Source of the DNA: Halalkalibacter akibai JCM 9157 | GTDB lineage: Bacteria; Bacillota; Bacilli; Bacillales; Bacillaceae_D | Direction of reading: 5' to 3' | DNA length: 64,000 nt | NCBI RefSeq assembly: GCF_000513135.1 | Contig: NZ_BAUV01000011.1 | Coordinates: 1 to 64,000 of the forward strand | Shown here: piece by piece, positions 8,324 through 17,804 of the stretch | Layout of the letters: each line of letters begins with the position of its first letter | Position numbering within the stretch: position 1 is the stretch's first letter | Position numbers and translations under genes: made by a program | The notes under the pieces: model-generated | Told to the model about the DNA's origin: nothing | Databases searched by the model: none | The model's input: the letters and a program-made list of their open reading frames with translations, nothing else

Positions 8324-9730
8324 ATGATGAAACCATTTATTCATGAAGATTTTATGCTTAACAACGAGGCAGCAAAAATCCTTTATCATGATTATGCTAA
8401 AGAAATGCCGATTTATGATTATCATTGTCACTTAAGCCCACAACTCATAGCAGATAATCATTCTTTCTCAAATCTAGCCGAAATTTGGCTGCATGGAGAC
8501 CATTATAAATGGAGAGCTTTACGGACGCTTGGTGTTGATGAAAGACTAATTACGGGTGAAGCAACCGATAAGGAAAAATTCAATCAGTGGGCAAAGGCTG
8601 TTCCCAAAACAATCGGAAATCCTCTTTATCATTGGACTCAGCTCGAGTTAAAACGTTATTTTGATGTTGATCTTCTATTAAACGAGCAAACAAGTGAAGA
8701 AATTTGGGATCACTGTAATCGTCTATTAAATACGGAGCAATTTACAGCACAGAAGATTATTGAAAAATTTGATGTGAGAGTTATTGGTACAACAGATGAT
8801 CCGATTGACTCATTAGAACATCATATAGCTATTGCTAATAACCCTTCAATCCAAACAAAGGTTGTACCAGCATTTCGTCCTGATAAAGCGGTGGAGATTG
8901 GACGCGAAGGATTTAATCTATATATAGACTCATTAAGTGTAGCAGCGGATATAGAAATTAACACCTATGAAAATGTTTTAACAGCTATTGAAAATAGAGC
9001 TCGATTTTTCCATGAGATAGGTTGTCGTATTTCCGACCATGGAATAGAGAATGTTCCGTTTGAACCTTGTACGTTTGAAGAAGCTTCTGTTATTTTCTTG
9101 AAAGTAAGGTCAGGAGAAACAATTACTAAAACAGAAGAAATGAAATATAAAACACATACATTGCTTTTCTTAGGAAAACTGTATGCTTCATTAGATTGGG
9201 CAATGCAGTTACACATTGGAGCAATCAGAAATAATAATGAGCGGATGTTCAATAAGCTCGGTCCAGACACGGGCTTCGATTCTATCCACGATTTGGATTT
9301 AGCAAGACCTTTAAATGGATTTTTAAATGAACTAGATAAAAATAACGAACTACCAAGAACGATTCTCTATCATTTAAATCCAGTTCATAATTATGTAATT
9401 GGGACAGCTGTAGGAAACTTTCAATCTAGTGGGGTAAATGGTAAGCTTCAATTTGGTTCTGGCTGGTGGTTTAATGACCAAAAAGATGGCATGATTAAAC
9501 AGATGACAGATCTAGCAAACTTAGGACTTTTAAGTAGTTTTGTAGGAATGTTAACCGATTCTAGAAGTTTCCTGTCCTATCCAAGACACGAATACTTCAG
9601 AAGAATTCTTTGTAATTTAGTTGGTCAATGGGTTGAAGATGGAGAAGCACCAAGAGACTACCAACTGCTAGGAACGATGATTCAAAATATTTCCTATCAA
9701 AATGCAGAGAACTATTTTAAGATAAAGTAA
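8324..9730 (+). CDS. uxaC: Uronate isomerase (UxaC)
   Basis: Converts D-galacturonate to D-tagaturonate (and D-glucuronate to D-fructuronate), the entry step for saturated uronates. The 468-residue amidohydrolase-like TIM barrel begins with the conserved YDYHCHLSP metal motif near residue 27 and has LGPDTGFDSIHDL and the C-terminal MLTDSRSFLSYPRHEYFRRILC typical of UxaC. AGGAGG at 8313 precedes ATG 8324. It is transcribed alone under the palindromic operator and ends at a terminator. Confidence 0.96.
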   Translation: MMKPFIHEDFMLNNEAAKILYHDYAKEMPIYDYHCHLSPQLIADNHSFSNLAEIWLHGDHYKWRALRTLGVDERLITGEATDKEKFNQWAKAVPKTIGNPLYHWTQLELKRYFDVDLLLNEQTSEEIWDHCNRLLNTEQFTAQKIIEKFDVRVIGTTDDPIDSLEHHIAIANNPSIQTKVVPAFRPDKAVEIGREGFNLYIDSLSVAADIEINTYENVLTAIENRARFFHEIGCRISDHGIENVPFEPCTFEEASVIFLKVRSGETITKTEEMKYKTHTLLFLGKLYASLDWAMQLHIGAIRNNNERMFNKLGPDTGFDSIHDLDLARPLNGFLNELDKNNELPRTILYHLNPVHNYVIGTAVGNFQSSGVNGKLQFGSGWWFNDQKDGMIKQMTDLANLGLLSSFVGMLTDSRSFLSYPRHEYFRRILCNLVGQWVEDGEAPRDYQLLGTMIQNISYQNAENYFKIK

Positions 9731-9754
9731 GTATTGTACGGAAAAACGGGCAAT

Positions 9755-9804
9755 AAAAAAGGTGATTCTAAGGTTAAAAGACGACCTATAGACTCACCTT
9801 TTTT
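9755..9804. terminator. Terminator after uxaC
   Basis: AAAAAAGGTGA (9755-9765) pairs with TCACCTTTTTT (9794-9804); the T-run is inside the stem and works in the plus direction. Confidence 0.8.
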
Positions 9805-9877
9805 CGTTTACATAATCAACACATAATAAGTAAAAACTATCGTTATAATCCTTGTGTTAAACAGAAAGGAATAAGTA

Positions 9878-10618
9878 ATGAAAATTATTATCATTGGCGG
9901 TGCAGGAACCGTGGGAACTATTTTAACTAGAGGTTTGCTCCCTAACCATGAAGTAGTAGTGATGGACAAACAGAAACAAGGGGATTTCTCAACTGAATAC
10001 ATACAGGTTGATGCTACCAATTTACAAGATCTACTAGAAAAAGTACCTGAGGCAGATGTAATCATAAATTTACTAAATACAGAAACCACTCATGCCATTG
10101 AGGAAGTTGATACATTTGAACACATGACCGATATCTTTTTTAAAGCGACGTACTATATTTTGTATACGGCTAAACAAAAGAAAATTTCTAAAGTCATTTT
10201 TGCTAGTTCCAACCATGTGACTGATTTATACGAGGAGGAAGGTGTTTCAACTCTAGGCAGAGAAATTACGGTAGACGATGTTCCGCGCTCAAGAGGTTTG
10301 TATGGTGTGTTAAAATATGCGTCAGAGCAAGTTGGATTTTTGTTTTCATCAGAAGAGAACATTTCGGTCATAAATATACGAATTGGTTCCGTTCCAAAGG
10401 ATGTAACAAAAGAAGATATTGAAGCGAATGATCGACTAAAAAAGACGCTTTTAACCGATACTGACTTGATTGGATTATTTACTGCGGCCCTTTTAGCTGA
10501 CGTACGATTTGGCACATACTATGGTGTGTCGGATAATCCTTATAAACCATGGGATATGGCAAATGCAAAGAATGAATTGAACTATAAATCAAATGAAAAT
10601 ACAACGGATATTCTATGA
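9878..10618 (+). CDS. ytbQ: NAD-dependent epimerase/dehydrogenase, YtbQ-like, related to uronate dehydrogenase
   Basis: Short extended SDR enzyme of 246 residues. It has the nucleotide-binding IIIGGAGTVGT at the N-terminus, FASSNHVTDLY, the catalytic pair YGVLK near residue 145 and a LLADVRFGTYYGVSDN segment. These resemble uronate dehydrogenase, which oxidises galacturonate to galactarolactone. In B. subtilis the relative ytbQ sits beside ytcQ and ytcP, and here it lies in the same island. If it is a real uronate dehydrogenase it would open an oxidative side route, but no downstream aldarate enzymes are seen, so a different epimerase role is possible. Confidence 0.72.
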   Translation: MKIIIIGGAGTVGTILTRGLLPNHEVVVMDKQKQGDFSTEYIQVDATNLQDLLEKVPEADVIINLLNTETTHAIEEVDTFEHMTDIFFKATYYILYTAKQKKISKVIFASSNHVTDLYEEEGVSTLGREITVDDVPRSRGLYGVLKYASEQVGFLFSSEENISVINIRIGSVPKDVTKEDIEANDRLKKTLLTDTDLIGLFTAALLADVRFGTYYGVSDNPYKPWDMANAKNELNYKSNENTTDIL

Positions 10619-10625
10619 CACAAGT

Positions 10626-10675
10626 GAAGTGTTCTAAAAAGGTTGTGACAAGATCTTTTAGAACACTTCTTTTTG
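10626..10675 (+). terminator. Strong terminator after ytbQ-like gene
   Basis: GAAGTGTTCTAAAA (10626-10639) pairs with its complement at 10656-10669, followed by TTTTTGTATTT. Confidence 0.9.
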
Positions 10676-10775
10676 TATTTATTTATACCGATGTTCTAAT
10701 TTAATGATTATATACGTACCACTCCTTCGTTCTTATAATTAAAACAAAAATGTTTTTTAAAAAGGAGAGCGAATA

Positions 10776-11591
10776 ATGACAGTTGGAGTACTAGCACATC
10801 TGTTTGGAAAAAAGCCTTATAAACAATTAGCCGAAGCAATTGGATCTTATGAAATAGAACATGTTCAGTTAGCTCTTTGGAAAGCAATGAGCGATTATGA
10901 TTTTAGTAAGCCCGGAAAACTAAATCCTGGTTTAGTAAAAGAAATAAAAAAAGAATTTGATAAACATAATGTTTCCATTTCAATATTAGCCTGCTATCTT
11001 CACCTTTTTGATAGCAATCAAGCCAATAGAATGGAGAATCTTGCTCGTTTTAAAGAATTACTTCAATATGCACCATTGTTCGGTGCGCCGATTGTTGCAG
11101 TAGAAGTAGGGAAAAGTGAGAATGGAGTTTTCACGAGTGAAGATTGGCAGACTCTAATAAAATCATTAAAAGAGTTGGTAGCAGAAGCGGAAAAATGGGG
11201 GATTATTATCGGTATAGAACCAGCTAACGACCATTTAATTGGAGACGCAAAATCAATGAAAAAGCTATTAGAGGAAATGCCTTCTTCCAATTTAGGAGTA
11301 GTATTGGATCCTGGGAATTTATTAACGATAAATAATTGGGGGAAACAAGATCAAGTCATTCAAGAAGCATTTGAGTTGCTTGGGGATCGAATTGTAGCTT
11401 GTCATGCAAAGGACCGATTGATTAATCAGGAGGGAGAGATTGAAACCGTAACACCAGGAAAGGGAAAAATGAATTATGAACTTTATTTGAAACTGCTTGA
11501 GCAATATAAGCCTAATTGTGAAATCATAATGGAACATACAACTCCTGAAGAAATGTTAGAAACAAAAGCATTTATTGAGCAATATCGCTAA
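10776..11591 (+). CDS. Sugar phosphate isomerase/epimerase family TIM-barrel protein
   Basis: Cytoplasmic AP-endonuclease-2-type TIM barrel of 271 residues, a fold used by sugar isomerases and epimerases. Metal-site-like residues appear in VAVEVG, IGIEPANDHL, LGVVLDPGNL, VACHAKDR and IIMEHT, the usual Glu-Asp-His-Glu pattern. AAAGGAG precedes ATG 10776. It stands between ytbQ and the AraC regulator with terminators on both sides, so it is a single-gene unit. Substrate is unknown; the context suggests an acid sugar from pectin. Confidence 0.75.
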   Translation: MTVGVLAHLFGKKPYKQLAEAIGSYEIEHVQLALWKAMSDYDFSKPGKLNPGLVKEIKKEFDKHNVSISILACYLHLFDSNQANRMENLARFKELLQYAPLFGAPIVAVEVGKSENGVFTSEDWQTLIKSLKELVAEAEKWGIIIGIEPANDHLIGDAKSMKKLLEEMPSSNLGVVLDPGNLLTINNWGKQDQVIQEAFELLGDRIVACHAKDRLINQEGEIETVTPGKGKMNYELYLKLLEQYKPNCEIIMEHTTPEEMLETKAFIEQYR

Positions 11592-11600
11592 TCGTAACTT

Positions 11601-11639
11601 AGTCTGCTACCACGATCATTTTGGTGGCAGACTTATTTG
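11601..11639 (+). terminator. Terminator after TIM-barrel gene
   Basis: AGTCTGCTACCA (11601-11612) pairs with TGGTGGCAGACT, followed by TATTTGGTTATT. Confidence 0.8.
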
Positions 11640-11720
11640 GTTATTATGAAAAATCTGAACTAGAAATGAATGTAATATGATATAATTAAAAACATCTTAT
11701 GTCTAATTTGTGAATGAAAA

Positions 11721-11734
11721 TGTAAACCTTTACA
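11721..11734. promoter_or_regulatory. cre-like palindrome before the AraC regulator
   Basis: TGTAAACCTTTACA is a near-perfect palindrome and matches cre at 13 of 14 positions. It lies 26 bases before the start codon and downstream of a -10-like TATAAT at 11680-11690. Confidence 0.55.
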
Positions 11735-11759
11735 AAGTGTGTTTGAGAGGAGGAATGAA

Positions 11760-14056
11760 ATGAAAAACCCAAGCTTGCTAACAAAGTTAATCATTTTCGC
11801 AAGTATAGCTAGCATTATCCCTGTTATCATAGTTGGAGTGTTTGCTTATGTTCAATCCTCTAAACATATTCAAGAAAAAGTAAACCATGAAAAAGTGCAA
11901 ATAATTAGACAAATACAATCTAATATTGAGCAGGTCTTAATTACCATTCATCATAGTACTAGTAATACTATTGAATCTCCTTTAATGGATGCGGTTATTC
12001 GAAGACCACTAGTAGGAGAAGATTTTTCTATTTATCGAGAACTGAGACAGGAACTTAGTAATCTAAGATCTTATGACACGAAGGTAGAAGAAGTTATTCT
12101 GTTAAACTTTCAAGAAGACTGGATTGTAAATAATTCGGGCTTATCTAGATTAAATGAACATCCAGATCGAGAAGCATTCTTATCTTATCTAGATCTAGAA
12201 TTCAATACTACTTGGTTATTGTTAGAAAATGAAGCATTCTCTGAACCAATATCTACTAGAAGTTGTCCGCAAACGATTAGTTTAGTTAAAAAATTACCTC
12301 CTAGACTAAGTCAAAAATACGGACTAGCCTTTACAAATATTCCAGCATGTAGTTTAGCAGAGATGATTAATGTGGACAAGCTTTCTGACGAAGTGATGAT
12401 AACCGACGAAAATTATAAAATAATTGTTCATAGGGATCCTGATCTTATTGGAAAATATTTAGCCGACACAAAATATATTGACTCCATTGATGCATTTACA
12501 GACCAAGCGGGTCAATTTAATATTGAGTCAAAGGATTATCCATATACGGTGACGTACCAAAAGTCTGAGTTTAATAATTGGAATTATATCTCGTTTAATT
12601 CGATTGATATGTTGACACAAGAAAGTAAAAAAATCGGTTGGTTTACGTTTTTTATGATTACTTTTATTGTCATTACTTGTATTTTATATATTTGGATCAT
12701 AAGTAGAAAATTATATTCTCCTGTTAATAAATTAGTAGGGTATATTGAAAGTCATTGGCCGGACGAGACAAGAGAAAAAAAGAGTGAAATGGAAATAATT
12801 GAATCACACATAAACGATTTATTTTCTTCAAAATCAAACTTAGAAAGCGAATTGCGCGAGCATAACCAACAAGTAAAATCATTGTTTCTTACTCGATTAT
12901 TTACGGGGAATTATAACTCAACTGAAATAGCTAAAAACGTGACTTCTTTTGATCTTAAATCTTTAATTGATTCATGGCAGGTTATGACAGTTTGTACGTT
13001 ACAAATTGATAACTTAGAAAAAAATGAGCTTGAGACTGCAACTTTGAGAAAATGTCTTTTGTTGTGAAGAATCTCATTGAGGAGATTATTGGCAAAGATA
13101 ACAGATTGCCTTTGATTTGGATTGATGAAACGTTAGTGATCCTAATTGGTCATAAAGAACAAGATGCTATACAAGATGATGTGTTCGAAATAACAGAACG
13201 TGTCCAAGATAAATTGACGAATACATTGAGTTTAATCGTTAGCATTGGTGTGAGTATGCCTTTTAAGGAGATCAAGGAAGCTAAAAGAGCTTATCGTGAG
13301 GGAATGGAAGCACTAAAACATAGAATGCAGTTAGGTAAAGGGGTAATTGTTCACTTCAGTACAATCAATTCAGGCAAGCATTCAGTTATTTTTGATTACC
13401 CGAAACGAACAGAAGAAGAACTTCTTGTTGCTATTAAACTGGCAGATGAAGAAAAGGCTTTAGAGCAATTATCCATCTGGATGACGAAAGCTTTTAAGAA
13501 TACGCAATCACCAAGAGAATATCAAGTTTCAATGATGCGATTATTAAACAACTTATTAACGCTTAAACAAGAAAGTGGTGTTAGTTTTCAACAGATTGAA
13601 GTTTATCATGCCTCTCTATATGAAGAATTACTAAAGCTTCATATGAGAGAGGAGATTGAAGTCTGGTTTAAAAACAGATTAATTTTGCCGTTAGTGAAAG
13701 TTTTTCATGACCGAAGAGATTCTCAGTTCCAAAACTTATCAGAAAAGATAATTGATCTGATCCAAAAGAACTTCGATTCAGAAATTACTCTAGAAGAGTG
13801 TGCAGCTAAGTTACATTATAATGCCAATTACTTAAGTAGTGTGTTTAAACAAGAAACAAATTACACATTTAGTGAGTATTTAGCAATGTATCGCTTTAAA
13901 ATTGCTAAGCAATGGTTGGTAGAGTCCAGTATGACAATAAAAGAGATAGCCGAAAAATTAAAATATAATAATTCTCAAAATTTCATTCGTTCATTTAAGA
14001 AGCAAGAAGAAATGACACCAGGACAATACCGAGAGAAATACAAGAAAACTTCATAA
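11760..14056 (+). pseudogene. ytdP: Membrane-bound AraC-family regulator (YtdP/YesS type), frameshifted
   Basis: One-component sensor-regulator expected to activate the adjoining importer genes. It has an N-terminal membrane helix (about residues 8-30), an extracellular sensor region, a second helix (about 293-315), a cytoplasmic linker and a C-terminal AraC HTH pair (LEECAAKLHYNANYLSSVFK, then IKEIAEKLKYNNSQNFIRSF). Start ATG 11760 follows GAGGAGG. The frame breaks near 13035-13048; adding one base joins the N-terminal 430 and C-terminal 330 residues into a normal protein of about 765. The second half alone would lack the sensor. B. subtilis ytdP lies beside ytcQ, matching this order. Confidence 0.85.
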
Positions 14057-14063
14057 TATTAAA

Positions 14064-14112
14064 GAGACATTCTGGAAGTTTTGTTCGACCCAATTTCCAG
14101 GTGTCTTTTTTG
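14064..14112 (+). terminator. Terminator after the AraC regulator
   Basis: An imperfect stem made by gagacattctggaa and tttccaggtgtctt, followed by TTTTTTG. Confidence 0.75.
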
Positions 14113-14209
14113 TTTCGATTGCTTGGTGCGCTTGCTATTAGATTGATGGTTATTAGGTGAAATGGATAATCATTATATCAGATAAGGCTTAATTTGATAG
14201 TATAAGCGT

Positions 14210-14223
14210 TGAAAAGGCTTACA
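14210..14223 (+). promoter_or_regulatory. cre site before the importer operon
   Basis: TGAAAAGGCTTACA matches the cre consensus at 13 of 14 positions (G for C at position 7). It sits in the 470-base leader before ytcQ. Apart from this and the small frame at 14344, I see no other clear element in 14112-14581. Confidence 0.5.
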
Positions 14224-14343
14224 TTATGAGTTTGTGATTATATACTTAACCATTTTTTTAAACTAACATCTACCTTAACAACTTATAGAAGTGTCCAGCA
14301 ATCAAATATTGTTGCTCATTCAAGTAAGTCGTGGAGGTGATTT

Positions 14344-14373
14344 ATGAAAGGGTTTACAAAGTGTTTAAGTTAG
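14344..14373 (+). CDS. Possible leader peptide MKGFTKCLS
   Basis: A nine-codon frame with a very good ribosome site (GGAGGTGA at 14335-14342, so the spacing is short) about 210 bases before ytcQ in an otherwise empty leader. It could be a leader peptide or a relic. No clear attenuator hairpin follows it, so the call is weak. Confidence 0.25.
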   Translation: MKGFTKCLS

Positions 14374-14581
14374 TATTAATTACTGACTAAAATAGGCTTA
14401 GTAGTTGGATCTAAATCCTAAAGCGAAAATTGGTATCGTAAACTGTCAACAATTCAGCTATATTTGAAGAGTACTTCTTATTATTGCTAATTGTAACGTT
14501 ACTAGTGGAGAACTAAAAAAACTTCATTCGAGAATCTTCATTGATGGTACTATCAAAAATAACAATTATGGGGGTTAGTAA

Positions 14582-16132
14582 ATGTTAAAGTCAAAAAAGT
14601 TTTATGCGATGCTATGTGCACTTGCACTAATACTAATGTTTATTACAGCTTGTAGCAATAATGAAAGCGCTTCAAATGAAGGTGCTGCTTCTAATAGTAA
14701 CGAAGGGGAGAAAGAGGAAGTAGCTTCGGCTGATTCAATTGAACCAATTGCGTTTTCTCTAATGACAAACCTTCACACAGCTGAAACACCAGATAAGAAA
14801 ATCCAAGATTTAATTGAAGAAAAAACGGGTTACACGCTTGATATTCAATGGGTACCAGATAGCAGTTATGAAGAAAGATTGAATACAGCGTTTGCTACAG
14901 GTTCTTTTCCTGATGCAGTACGTGTAGGTTTTCAACAACTAAATCAATTTAAAGATGCGATTCGTAACGATCAGTTCTGGGAAATTGGACCGTATCTTGA
15001 TCAGTTTGAACACTTAAGCAAATTAAATGAAGATATTTTAGCAAATACAGCAGTTGATGGGAAAATATATGGTGTGTACCAAGGAAGACCATTATCTCGT
15101 CAAGGAATTATTTATCGTAAGGATTGGGCAGATAACTTAGGACTTGAAGCTCCTACTACAACAGAAGAATTTATGGAAATGGTTCGCGCATTTACAGAAG
15201 ATGACCCTAATGAATCTGGACGTAAGGATACTATTGGTTTAGCAGATCGCAGTGACTTAGTTTATGGTGGATTTAAAACGATTGCTTCTTGGTTTGGTAC
15301 TCCGCATGAGTGGGGAGAGAAAGACGGAGAATTATTACCTGAATTCATGTTCCCTGAATTTATGGAAACATTAGATTTCTATCATGAAATGCACTCAAAT
15401 GGCTATATTAATCAAGATTTTCCTGTGACTAGTAAGCAAGATCAAGTTGCTATGCTGACAAATGGAACTGCCGGTGTTTATGTTGGTTCAATGGAAGATG
15501 TAACAAGCTTATATAATGACGCTAAAGCACTTAATCCTGATATTGAATTTGATGTTCATAATCATGTTGTTGGACCAGACGGCGAGTTTGGTGTTTGGGC
15601 AATTCCTGGTTTTGGTGAAATTGTGATGTTCCCGAAATCATCAGTAGACTCTGAAGAGAAGCTTTTAAATATTTTAGGATTCTATGATCAATTAATGAAT
15701 CCTGAAATTGCAAACATTCTTTACTGGGGTATTGAAGGAGAACACTACGAAGTAATTGATGGGAAAGCTTCTGCGCTCACAGATGACCAACAAAAAATTG
15801 ACAGAGAGATTAGACCATATCTAACTCTTGAAATTGGTGAACCTGCGACAAATGGAAGATACACAATCTATACTGATTATGAAGTAAGACAAAAAGCAGA
15901 CAAATTAATTTTAGAAAATAATGATTATTTGATTACTAATCCGACAATTACACTTGATTCTGACACATTTATCCGCGATGGAGACAGATTAAAACAGATG
16001 ATTGATGACGCGACAGTTCGATACATTCTTGGCCAATCTGATAAAGAAGGCTTTGATAAAGTAGTTGAGAGTTGGAAATCACAAGGCGGAGATAAAATTA
16101 TCGAAGAATTTAATGCTTCTTTCCAACAATAA
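14582..16132 (+). CDS. ytcQ: Oligosaccharide ABC transporter substrate-binding lipoprotein (YtcQ-like)
   Basis: Family-1 extracellular solute-binding lipoprotein, 516 residues, with a signal peptide ending FITAC (lipid on Cys24) and a Glu/Ser/Asn-rich linker. It carries the large-family traits of LplA/YtcQ proteins: DKKIQDLIEEKTGY, FPDAVRVG, GRPLSRQGIIYRKDWADNLG. It would bind rhamnogalacturonan or oligogalacturonide fragments and pass them to the two permeases downstream. As in related operons no ATPase gene is present, so a shared MsmX-type ATPase is expected. GGGGG at 14572 precedes the start. Confidence 0.88.
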   Translation: MLKSKKFYAMLCALALILMFITACSNNESASNEGAASNSNEGEKEEVASADSIEPIAFSLMTNLHTAETPDKKIQDLIEEKTGYTLDIQWVPDSSYEERLNTAFATGSFPDAVRVGFQQLNQFKDAIRNDQFWEIGPYLDQFEHLSKLNEDILANTAVDGKIYGVYQGRPLSRQGIIYRKDWADNLGLEAPTTTEEFMEMVRAFTEDDPNESGRKDTIGLADRSDLVYGGFKTIASWFGTPHEWGEKDGELLPEFMFPEFMETLDFYHEMHSNGYINQDFPVTSKQDQVAMLTNGTAGVYVGSMEDVTSLYNDAKALNPDIEFDVHNHVVGPDGEFGVWAIPGFGEIVMFPKSSVDSEEKLLNILGFYDQLMNPEIANILYWGIEGEHYEVIDGKASALTDDQQKIDREIRPYLTLEIGEPATNGRYTIYTDYEVRQKADKLILENNDYLITNPTITLDSDTFIRDGDRLKQMIDDATVRYILGQSDKEGFDKVVESWKSQGGDKIIEEFNASFQQ

Positions 16133-16146
16133 TTAAATAAATTTAG

Positions 16147-16189
16147 AAACAGCTCTGTAATTGGTGAAACAATTACGGGGCTGTTTTCA
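16147..16189 (+). terminator. Hairpin after ytcQ
   Basis: AAACAGCtCTGTAATTG pairs with CAATTACGGGGCTGTTT around gtgaaa, followed by TTCATT. As with chvE it probably reduces transcription from the binding protein into the permeases. Confidence 0.75.
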
Positions 16190-16577
16190 TTCCATCGTGT
16201 CCTTTCAAACTATAAGTTATGGTTCTGTTTTAAATGGTAGTTTGTGTTCTCGCTATAAGGTGTAGAAAAATACAATTACGCGATGAGCAAATCAAAGCTC
16301 ATAGTCACACATCCTATCTACTTTAAGGAACATTCGAACAAATAGAATTTAAGTTTTTTATGATATAGAAGCTTAGCAATTTTCTCGGCGTGTATCATGA
16401 TAATCACCATCTCAGTCAGAGTTAAAAATGCTGATTAACCCTATGTTTTCGGGCTTTTATAACGTAATGATTATAGATGTAATTAAAGATGATCAGTAAT
16501 ATGAAAATTAGAAAGCGGTTACATTTAGGCTGGTAAGGAATCATTATTATTTTTAAAATCGGAAAGGAAGTTGAACA
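16190..16577 (+). promoter_or_regulatory. Leader of yteP with a cre site
   Basis: No gene is visible in these 388 bases. The site AGAAAGCGGTTACA at 16510-16523 matches cre at 13 of 14 positions, 54 bases before yteP. Its presence suggests a separate promoter for the permease genes. Confidence 0.5.
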
Positions 16578-17540
16578 ATGGACAACAATGTAGCACTAGA
16601 AAAATCAAAAACGCCATTACCGAAGCCTGATAAGCGTGCGGAGCTAATGAAGAAAATTAAAAAGAATAAGTGGATTTATTTAATGATTGCACCTGGGTTA
16701 TTGTATTTCTTTGTTTATAAATACATCCCGATGTATGGATTAATCATTGCTTTTCAAGACTATAAGCCTTACCTAGGTATAACAGGAAGTGAATGGGTAG
16801 GATTACAACATTTTGAAAGATTGTTTACTGATCCAGATTTCTGGATGATTTTTAGAAACACTCTTGCGTTGTTTGCTCTTCAGATATTAGTCTTTTTCCC
16901 GATTCCTATTATTATTGCCTTAATGTTAAATGAAGTTCGCAATCAAACGTTTAAAAAAGGTGTCCAAACGTTAATTTATATTCCTCATTTTATGTCATGG
17001 GTTGTAATCGTTTCTATCAGTTTTGTCATGTTGACATTAGATGGTGGAATTATCAATTCCGTTATAGAAGCACTTGGTTTTCAGAAAATTAACTTTTTAA
17101 TGAATCCTGATACCTTCCGACCAATGTATATTTTACAAGTTGTCTGGAGAGAAGCCGGTTGGGGAACCATTATTTTCTTAGCTGCAATTGCAGCAGTTGA
17201 TCCACAACTATACGAAGCTGCAAAAATGGATGGTGCCAATCGTCTTAAACAAGCTTGGCACATTACCCTACCAGCTATTAGAAGTGTAATAGTCGTACTA
17301 CTAATTTTAAAAATTGGTGATGTTCTGGAATTAGGCTTTGAACATGTTTATCTCCTATTAAATGCCTCCAACCGAGAAGTAGGAGAAATTTTTGATACGT
17401 ACGTATACACAGCTGGTCTAAAACAAGGACAATTCAGTTACAGTACAGCCGTAGGATTCTTTAAAGGCATTGTAGGACTGATCCTAGTCATGATCGCCAA
17501 CTGGCTAGCCAAAAAAGCCGGAGAAGAAGGAGTTTACTAA
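16578..17540 (+). CDS. yteP: Oligosaccharide ABC transporter permease (YteP/LplB family)
   Basis: Membrane channel half of the YtcQ-YteP-YtcP importer. The 320 residues have six hydrophobic segments, a positively charged cytoplasmic N-terminus, YKYIPMYGLIIAFQDYKPYLG near residue 47 and the ATPase-contact EAA loop in YEAAKMDGANRLKQAWHITLP near 213. AAGGAAG precedes ATG 16578. It is followed by an unusual tandem repeat and then the partner permease. Confidence 0.93.
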   Translation: MDNNVALEKSKTPLPKPDKRAELMKKIKKNKWIYLMIAPGLLYFFVYKYIPMYGLIIAFQDYKPYLGITGSEWVGLQHFERLFTDPDFWMIFRNTLALFALQILVFFPIPIIIALMLNEVRNQTFKKGVQTLIYIPHFMSWVVIVSISFVMLTLDGGIINSVIEALGFQKINFLMNPDTFRPMYILQVVWREAGWGTIIFLAAIAAVDPQLYEAAKMDGANRLKQAWHITLPAIRSVIVVLLILKIGDVLELGFEHVYLLLNASNREVGEIFDTYVYTAGLKQGQFSYSTAVGFFKGIVGLILVMIANWLAKKAGEEGVY

Positions 17541-17551
17541 AGAGCTTTTCG

Positions 17552-17780
17552 AAAAGGCTGAACTTGCCTTTTCGAAAAGCTCGAAGTTCAAAAGGTGCCC
17601 TTGCTTTTGAACCAAAGAAAAGGCCGAACTTGCCTTTTCGAAAAGCTCGAAGTTCAAAAGGTGCCCTTCCCTTTTGAACCAAAGAAAAGGCTGAACTTGT
17701 CTTTTCGAAAAGCTCGAAGTTCAAAAGGTGCCCTTCCTTTTGAACCAAAGAAAAGGCCGAACTTGCCTTTTTGAAAATCT
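17552..17780. repeat. Tandem 66/67-bp hairpin repeat between yteP and ytcP
   Basis: Three full units (17552-17617, 17618-17684, 17685-17750) and a 30-base partial fourth (17751-17780), nearly identical. Each unit contains a hairpin from aaaaggc...gccttt, the palindrome cttttcgaaaag, and a hairpin from gttcaaaagg...ccttttgaac. A further truncated unit (gagcttttcg) precedes the first. Minus-strand frames through it give a repeated FELRAFRKGKF peptide that is a by-product of the repeat. Confidence 0.9.
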
Positions 17781-17804
17781 ATCAAACTTAAGGAGGAAAA
17801 AATA

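Noticed and set aside
13052-14056. Independent second AraC regulator gene
   Set aside because: No ribosome site, overlaps the preceding frame by 16 bases, and the joined protein has the exact YtdP/YesS layout.
17552-17780. CRISPR array
   Set aside because: Units follow each other with no unique spacers, only 3.5 copies, and no cas genes are near.
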